Positions 7,218 to 11,346 of a stretch of 11,346 nt of DNA are shown piece by piece. Location of the stretch: positions 1-11,346 of the forward strand of contig CAMWYV010000013.1 of NCBI GenBank assembly GCA_947178565.1, written 5' to 3'. Position 1 is the first letter of the stretch, and every line of letters starts with the position of its first letter. This DNA is from an uncultured Porphyromonadaceae bacterium (GTDB lineage Bacteria > Bacteroidota > Bacteroidia > Bacteroidales > Muribaculaceae). A program made the position numbers and the translations under genes. The notes beneath the pieces are model-generated. The model made no database searches, was not told the origin of the DNA, and saw only the letters and a program-made list of their open reading frames with translations.

Positions 7218-8381
7218 ATGCTTAAGATATTCCGGCAATCGCTAAATTACGGATGGCGCAGGCTTTGCTCACGACGTATCTACCTCGTCAGTTGCGTGGT
7301 GGTGCCGATATTGTTCGCGTTCTTCTTTATGGATTTGATGAAGGAGGGCTTGCCGCTCAAAGTGCCTGTATCGGTGGTTGACCAGGATCATTCAAGCCTG
7401 TCACGCAGGGTTGTGCGCAATCTGGGTGCTTCCGAACTTATAGATGTGGCGCATGCTGATGAGTCCTATGCAGATGCTCTCGCACGTCTGCGCAAAGGTG
7501 AGACTTTCGGCTTTTTCATTATCCCTCACGATTTTCAAAAAGATGCCCTTTCAGGAGCAGGCACAACAATCACTTATTATAGTGACATGACTGTGTTTGT
7601 GCCAGGTTCGCTTGCCTACAAAGGTTTCAAGACAGCAGCGGTGACGACCGCCGGGGGAGTGGTGCAGACAACCCTTGTTAGTACCGGAATTAATGAAAAT
7701 GTTGCAGGCACACTCCTGCAGCCCGTGGTTATAGCGGAGCAAGGTATTGGTAATCCGTGGCTCAACTATTCCATTTATCTGTGCAATTCTTTCATTCCCG
7801 GTGTTGTGGCTCTGATGGTCATGCTGATGACCTGTTTTACAATATGTGAGGAAATCAAGAACGGCACCTCTGTCGAATGGCTAAGGATTAGCGGAGGCTC
7901 AATGCTTTGCGCAGTGCTTGGCAAACTGATTCCGCAAGCTATTGTTTTCAGTATAATAGGAGTGGGACTTCAGGCGGTGATGTACACAATGGTGCATTTC
8001 CCGATGAACTGTCCGGCATGGCACATGATTCTCGCCATGATTCTGCTTGTAATAGGCAGTCAGGGACTCGCTCTTGTGATTGTATGCGCTATTCCAAACC
8101 TGCGTCTGAGTGTGAGTATAGCTTCATTGACAGGTATTTTGGCGTTTTCTATCGCCGCATACTCGTTCCCGGTGCAAAGTATGTATGGTGCTATAGGGAT
8201 TTTCAGTTACATTCTGCCTCCGCGCTACTATTTCCTAATCTATGCGGATCAGGCGCTAAACGGGATTGCGCTTTATTATTCAAAGTGGTATTATATCGCA
8301 CTGCTGCTGTTTCCGCTTGCAGGTCTGGTTGGATTACGCCGACTAAAAAAGCACTGTCTTAATCCGGTGTATGTGCCTTAA
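7218..8381 (+). CDS. ABC-2-type permease, first of pair
   Basis: Integral inner-membrane subunit, 387 residues, of the YbhR/YhhJ type (ABC-2 family). The topology is typical: one N-terminal membrane helix (about 22-40), a large extracytoplasmic domain (about 41-180), then a block of five or so helices (about 186-209, 228-257, 267-291, 296-316, 352-372). The extracytoplasmic domain has VSVVDQDHSSLSRRVV and ITYYSDMTVFVPG, both characteristic. After the second helix comes CEEIKNGTSVEWL (210-222), matching the conserved E-x-x-x-G-T-x-E-x-L cytoplasmic loop expected to contact an ATPase. It begins 21 bases after the adaptor gene; there is no Shine-Dalgarno sequence. It is homologous in layout to the next gene and probably forms a heterodimer with it. 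No ATPase is encoded alongside. Confidence 0.9.
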   Translation: MLKIFRQSLNYGWRRLCSRRIYLVSCVVVPILFAFFFMDLMKEGLPLKVPVSVVDQDHSSLSRRVVRNLGASELIDVAHADESYADALARLRKGETFGFFIIPHDFQKDALSGAGTTITYYSDMTVFVPGSLAYKGFKTAAVTTAGGVVQTTLVSTGINENVAGTLLQPVVIAEQGIGNPWLNYSIYLCNSFIPGVVALMVMLMTCFTICEEIKNGTSVEWLRISGGSMLCAVLGKLIPQAIVFSIIGVGLQAVMYTMVHFPMNCPAWHMILAMILLVIGSQGLALVIVCAIPNLRLSVSIASLTGILAFSIAAYSFPVQSMYGAIGIFSYILPPRYYFLIYADQALNGIALYYSKWYYIALLLFPLAGLVGLRRLKKHCLNPVYVP

Positions 8382-8390
8382 TGAAAAAAT

Positions 8391-9614
8391 ATGTTGACTA
8401 TGAATTCTGGAAATGGCATATTAGGATGGTTTAAATCTGTGGCGAGAGTCTGGGCACGTGAGTTCAGACTGGTGTTCGGTGACATGGGAGTGATGATATT
8501 TTTCTTTATCCTTCCTCTCGGCTATCCGATTATCTACACCTTAATATATAATACGGAAGTAATCAGGGATCTTCCGATTGCGATAGTAGATCACAATCGC
8601 ACTCCGGAGAGCCGTGAACTTGCGCGAATGATCGATGCTACTTCGGCACTTGAGGTTTATGACTATTGTGCCGACATACCGTCGGCACGTCGTCTCAGCA
8701 ATGAGAAGAAGGTGTTCGGAGTTCTTGAGATTCCTGCCGACTATGCTAAGAAAATAGGTCGTGGTGAGCAGACACAAGTCACATATTATGCTGATATGAG
8801 TCTGCTCCTTCGTTATCGCGCCGCACTCGGAGCATTAACTGATGTGCAGTTGAGTCTCGGAGACAATATCCGCGGCGAGACAATAGACAATCTCGGAATT
8901 GTGGCTCAGAGTCTGGGAGGTAATTCCATAAGCAATGACGCTGTGTTTACCGGTGATCCTACACAGGGATTCGCGTCATTCATTATTCCTGGTATTATTG
9001 TGCTAATTCTCCAACAGAGTATGGTTCTCGGCATCACTATGATTGCGGGAGGTGTGAGTGAACGCAGACGTCGTAATAACGGCTATGATCCGATGAGCGT
9101 GTATGCTCCTGCGGGTGCTACAATGATAGGCAAAACCCTCTGCTACCTTGTATGCTATGTGCCGATGACGCTGTATGTACTCCACCTCGTTCCTATGATG
9201 TTCTCTCTTCCGCATGTAGGCAATATATGGCACAGCTTTATGTTTATTCTGCCGATGCTTCTTGCAAGCGCTATGCTCGGTCAGTTCATCGGTGTGTTTG
9301 TTACCGAGCGAGAGAGTTCAATGCTTGTAGTGGTGTTTACCTCAGTGGTATTCCTTTTCCTGAGCGGACTCACATGGCCGCGATATGCAATGAGTCCGTT
9401 CTGGACTCTTGTGAGTGATGCCATTCCTGCCACATGGGGAGTGGAGGGCTTCATCAGAATAAACAGCAACGGTGCCACTCTTGCGGAGGAATCTCATCCG
9501 TATGTCATGCTCTGGATGCTTACCGGAATTTATTTTGTTGTGGCTTATGTGCTCCACAGAATCAGTTTCGGAGGGAAAAAGACCGAGAGCTACGGCAGCG
9601 TGTCCAAAATCTGA
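8391..9614 (+). CDS. ABC-2-type permease, second of pair
   Basis: A 407-residue ABC-2-type membrane protein with the same plan as its upstream neighbour. It has an N-terminal helix (about 33-54), an extracytoplasmic domain (about 55-190) with LPIAIVDHNRTPESRELAR and VTYYADMSLLLRY, and five further hydrophobic segments (about 196-220, 243-272, 282-304, 310-326, 370-388). The shared VVDxx / YYxDM pattern shows the two permeases are ancient duplicates. The cytoplasmic loop here reads GGVSERRRRNNGYDPMSVYA, so the G-T-x-E-x-L form of the first permease is replaced by a basic stretch, which may mean the two loops contact their partner differently. The start is 8391 or the in-frame ATG at 8400; the gap to the previous stop is 9 bases. 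It is the last gene of the exporter operon. Substrate unknown. Confidence 0.9.
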   Translation: MLTMNSGNGILGWFKSVARVWAREFRLVFGDMGVMIFFFILPLGYPIIYTLIYNTEVIRDLPIAIVDHNRTPESRELARMIDATSALEVYDYCADIPSARRLSNEKKVFGVLEIPADYAKKIGRGEQTQVTYYADMSLLLRYRAALGALTDVQLSLGDNIRGETIDNLGIVAQSLGGNSISNDAVFTGDPTQGFASFIIPGIIVLILQQSMVLGITMIAGGVSERRRRNNGYDPMSVYAPAGATMIGKTLCYLVCYVPMTLYVLHLVPMMFSLPHVGNIWHSFMFILPMLLASAMLGQFIGVFVTERESSMLVVVFTSVVFLFLSGLTWPRYAMSPFWTLVSDAIPATWGVEGFIRINSNGATLAEESHPYVMLWMLTGIYFVVAYVLHRISFGGKKTESYGSVSKI

Positions 9615-9624
9615 ACACTTTTTT
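9600..9624 (+). terminator. Weak possible terminator of the export operon
   Basis: GTGT at 9600-9603 and ACAC at 9615-9618 can pair around an 11-base interval and are followed directly by six T (9619-9624). The stem is very short and starts inside the last codons of the permease, so termination here would be weak. The T-run also supplies the -33 box of the next promoter. Confidence 0.25.
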
Positions 9625-9653
9625 GATTGTACCACTTATTGTGACTAACTTTG
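9622..9653 (+). promoter_or_regulatory. Bacteroidota -33/-7 promoter of the serine acetyltransferase gene
   Basis: TTTG at 9622-9625 is followed after exactly 20 bases by TAACTTTG at 9646-9653. Both boxes and the spacing match the Bacteroidota primary sigma consensus; it is the best promoter in the window. The expected start (about 7 bases past the -7 box, near 9660) coincides with the ATG at 9661, so the transcript may have essentially no leader. Confidence 0.75.
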
Positions 9654-9660
9654 CGGAGTG

Positions 9661-10581
9661 ATGGAGAAACAGGATGCTGCGCGAAGAGCGCAAGGGTGCG
9701 CGAAGAGAGTCACAGCTGTGGTGAAACAGCTGGTTGATGAGCGCTGCACGCGTCTGCCGCATGAGGGAAGAAACGGAGGCGCACCGCTTCCTAGCCACGA
9801 TGAGGTGGGTAAAATCATATCTTTAAGCCGAAGACTTGTATTTCCGGGATTCTTCGGAGCATCCGGGATTTCTTATGATAATCTACAGTATTACACCGGT
9901 ATTGCAGTTGAAGAACTATATAACTGCTTGAAGGTACAGATTGCTGCAGGACTTGCTTTTGGCGAACCGGGAACCAAGTGCATCAAAGAGGATGCTCAGG
10001 CTATGGCTCTTGAATTTGTAGAGAGGCTTCCGGAGCTGCGTCGGGTGCTTTTTACAGACGCGCAGGCTACCTATATAGGCGATCCGGCTGCCACATCTGT
10101 CGATGAGGTGATATTCTGTTATCCGGGTGTTAGAGCTACCGTTAATTACCGTATAGCTCACATTCTGCAGCAACTTGGTGTGCCTGTGATTCCCCGAATG
10201 ATAAGCGAGCAGGCGCATCGCGATACCGGAATCGATATTCATCCGGCGGCATCTATTGGTGAAAGTTTTGTTATTGACCATGGTACAGGTGTTGTTGTCG
10301 GTGCAACGGCTATTATCGGTAACAATGTGAAGTTGTATCAGGGTGTGACTCTCGGAGCGAAAAGTTTTGACCGCGATGAGAATAATAATCCGGTTAAAGG
10401 TGTGCCGCGTCATCCGATAATAGGCAATGATGTGGTGATCTATGCCAATACCACCGTGCTCGGTAGAATCAATATCGGCGACGGAGCCATCATAGGCGGT
10501 AACTTGTGGGTGACCGAGGATGTGGGTGCGGGAGAGAAGTTGGTGCAGGCTCGCCCGAACAATATATTACGATTCAAATAA
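9661..10581 (+). CDS. cysE: Serine O-acetyltransferase
   Basis: Transfers acetyl from acetyl-CoA to L-serine, giving O-acetylserine for cysteine synthesis in the cytoplasm. The 306-residue protein has an N-terminal helical region of about 125 residues, longer than in short EpsC forms. It continues with the family core: GDPAATSVDEVIFCYPGVRA (140-159), TVNYRIAHIL, then the left-handed beta-helix repeats beginning DIHPAASIGESFVIDHGTGVVVG (192 on). By alignment from memory with E. coli CysE, Asp141 matches Asp92, the Asp206-His207 pair matches Asp157-His158, and His251 (RHP) matches His193. An insertion of about ten residues (DRDENNNPVKGVP) precedes RHP. The hexapeptide tail is short (ARPNNILRFK), lacking a long regulatory extension. 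GTG at 9658 is in frame, but ATG at 9661 is the likelier start. No cysK lies in the window. The methyltransferase gene starts 19 bases downstream. Confidence 0.92.
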   Translation: MEKQDAARRAQGCAKRVTAVVKQLVDERCTRLPHEGRNGGAPLPSHDEVGKIISLSRRLVFPGFFGASGISYDNLQYYTGIAVEELYNCLKVQIAAGLAFGEPGTKCIKEDAQAMALEFVERLPELRRVLFTDAQATYIGDPAATSVDEVIFCYPGVRATVNYRIAHILQQLGVPVIPRMISEQAHRDTGIDIHPAASIGESFVIDHGTGVVVGATAIIGNNVKLYQGVTLGAKSFDRDENNNPVKGVPRHPIIGNDVVIYANTTVLGRINIGDGAIIGGNLWVTEDVGAGEKLVQARPNNILRFK

Positions 10582-10600
10582 CTTACCATAATATACTGAA

Positions 10601-11346
10601 ATGGAGGAGAACTTCAAGTTTGAGATGGTTGCGAAGACCTTTCACGGTCTTGAAGATGTGCTTGCAGAGGAACTGCGAGGGTTGGGTGCGCTAAATGTTG
10701 AGCCAGGTCGCAGAATGGTGTCCTTTGAAGGGGACAAAGCTATGCTGTATAGGGCAAATATGTGTTGCCGCACTGCGTTGCGCATACTCAAACCTATCTA
10801 TAAGTTTGTGGCGCGCGATGCTGATGAGCTTTATGAGATGGTCAAGGAATACGATTGGACTCAGGTGCTGTCGCTTGACAAAACTTTTTCACTTGATACT
10901 GTAAGCAACTCCGATGAATTTACTCATTCAAGATATGTGACATATCGTGTTAAAGATGCGATTGTTGATTATTTTAAAGACCGTTTTGGCGCTGACAAGC
11001 GTCCGGGAGTGAGATTGCAGGATGCGGATGTGATGATAAATGTTCATATCGCCGGTGAGCGTGTCACTCTTTCACTTGATTCATCGGGAGAATCGCTTCA
11101 TAAAAGAGGTTATCGCGTGGCTCAGACCGATGCTCCGATTAATGAGGTACTTGCCGCCGGAATCATTTTGAAGAGCGGTTGGAGAGGTGATTGCCCGTTT
11201 GTTGATCCGATGTGTGGCTCAGGAACTTTTCTTATAGAGGCAGCTATGATTGGAGCTGGTATTATGCCGGGTATCTATCGCAAAAGATTTGCCTTTGAAT
11301 CATGGAAAGATTTTGATGCGGAGTTATTTGACAGCATCTATAATGA
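10601..11346 (+). CDS. THUMP-domain 23S rRNA methyltransferase, RlmL-like (3' end outside window)
   Basis: Cut by the window edge: 248 codons plus two bases are visible, without a stop. The N-terminus (FEMVAKTFHGLEDVLAEELRGLGA) and the following ferredoxin-like/THUMP region (to about residue 160) are typical of the RlmL/YpsC group, which methylates N2 of a guanine in 23S rRNA (G2445 in E. coli). After it come SSGESLHKRGYRVAQTDAPI (161-180) and the SAM-binding motif I as DPMCGSGTFLIEAA (202-215), the start of the Rossmann-fold methyltransferase domain. The catalytic N-P-P-Y-type motif would lie beyond the edge. It follows the acetyltransferase gene by 19 bases, with no visible promoter or terminator between, so it is probably cotranscribed. 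The exact target base is inferred from the family. Confidence 0.88.
   Translation, partial: MEENFKFEMVAKTFHGLEDVLAEELRGLGALNVEPGRRMVSFEGDKAMLYRANMCCRTALRILKPIYKFVARDADELYEMVKEYDWTQVLSLDKTFSLDTVSNSDEFTHSRYVTYRVKDAIVDYFKDRFGADKRPGVRLQDADVMINVHIAGERVTLSLDSSGESLHKRGYRVAQTDAPINEVLAAGIILKSGWRGDCPFVDPMCGSGTFLIEAAMIGAGIMPGIYRKRFAFESWKDFDAELFDSIYN

Noticed and set aside
9916..10413. A 165-codon minus-strand open frame opposite serine acetyltransferase
   Set aside because: Antisense shadow; the plus-strand frame has clear catalytic motifs.

Overview
The window looks like chromosomal DNA of a gut Bacteroidales. Muribaculaceae is my best guess, but no single feature fixes the family. The evidence is a fimbrillin / DUF5119 / DUF3575 surface operon, which is a Bacteroidota speciality, together with promoters of the Bacteroidota type (-33 TTTG, -7 TAnnTTTG) and a general scarcity of Shine-Dalgarno sites. 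There are nine protein genes and no RNA genes, IS elements or CRISPR arrays that I can see.

Left third, minus strand (34-4107): a three-gene fimbria-type operon read right to left. First comes an outer-membrane protein with an N-terminal OmpA-like domain and a C-terminal DUF3575-type beta barrel. Next is a DUF5119 lipoprotein resembling FimB/Mfa2 anchors, coupled to it by an ATGA overlap. Last is a 600-residue fimbrillin-family lipoprotein with an unusual acidic, calcium-loop-like insertion. The window ends 33 bases past this gene, so the operon may continue.

Middle (4108-4681): an AT-rich divergent intergenic region with no convincing gene. It holds a good -33/-7 promoter for the fimbrial operon, a pair of 10-bp direct repeats just upstream of that promoter, a possibly folded leader, and a -7 match for the rightward operon.

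Right-centre, plus strand (4682-9614): a four-gene tripartite export operon: a TolC-type outer-membrane channel, an HlyD/EmrA-type periplasmic adaptor, and two related ABC-2-type permeases. Gaps are only 9-21 bases. No nucleotide-binding subunit is encoded in the window, although ABC-2 permeases are expected to need one.

Right end, plus strand (9661-11346): a housekeeping pair made of serine O-acetyltransferase (first step of cysteine synthesis) and a THUMP-domain rRNA methyltransferase of the RlmL family, cut by the window edge. The acetyltransferase has a near-ideal Bacteroidota promoter that places the transcription start almost exactly on the ATG, so its mRNA may be leaderless.

Nothing here is clearly a new system. 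The points most worth a second look are the ATPase-less exporter, the predicted leaderless cysE transcript, and the architecture and control region of the fimbrial operon.
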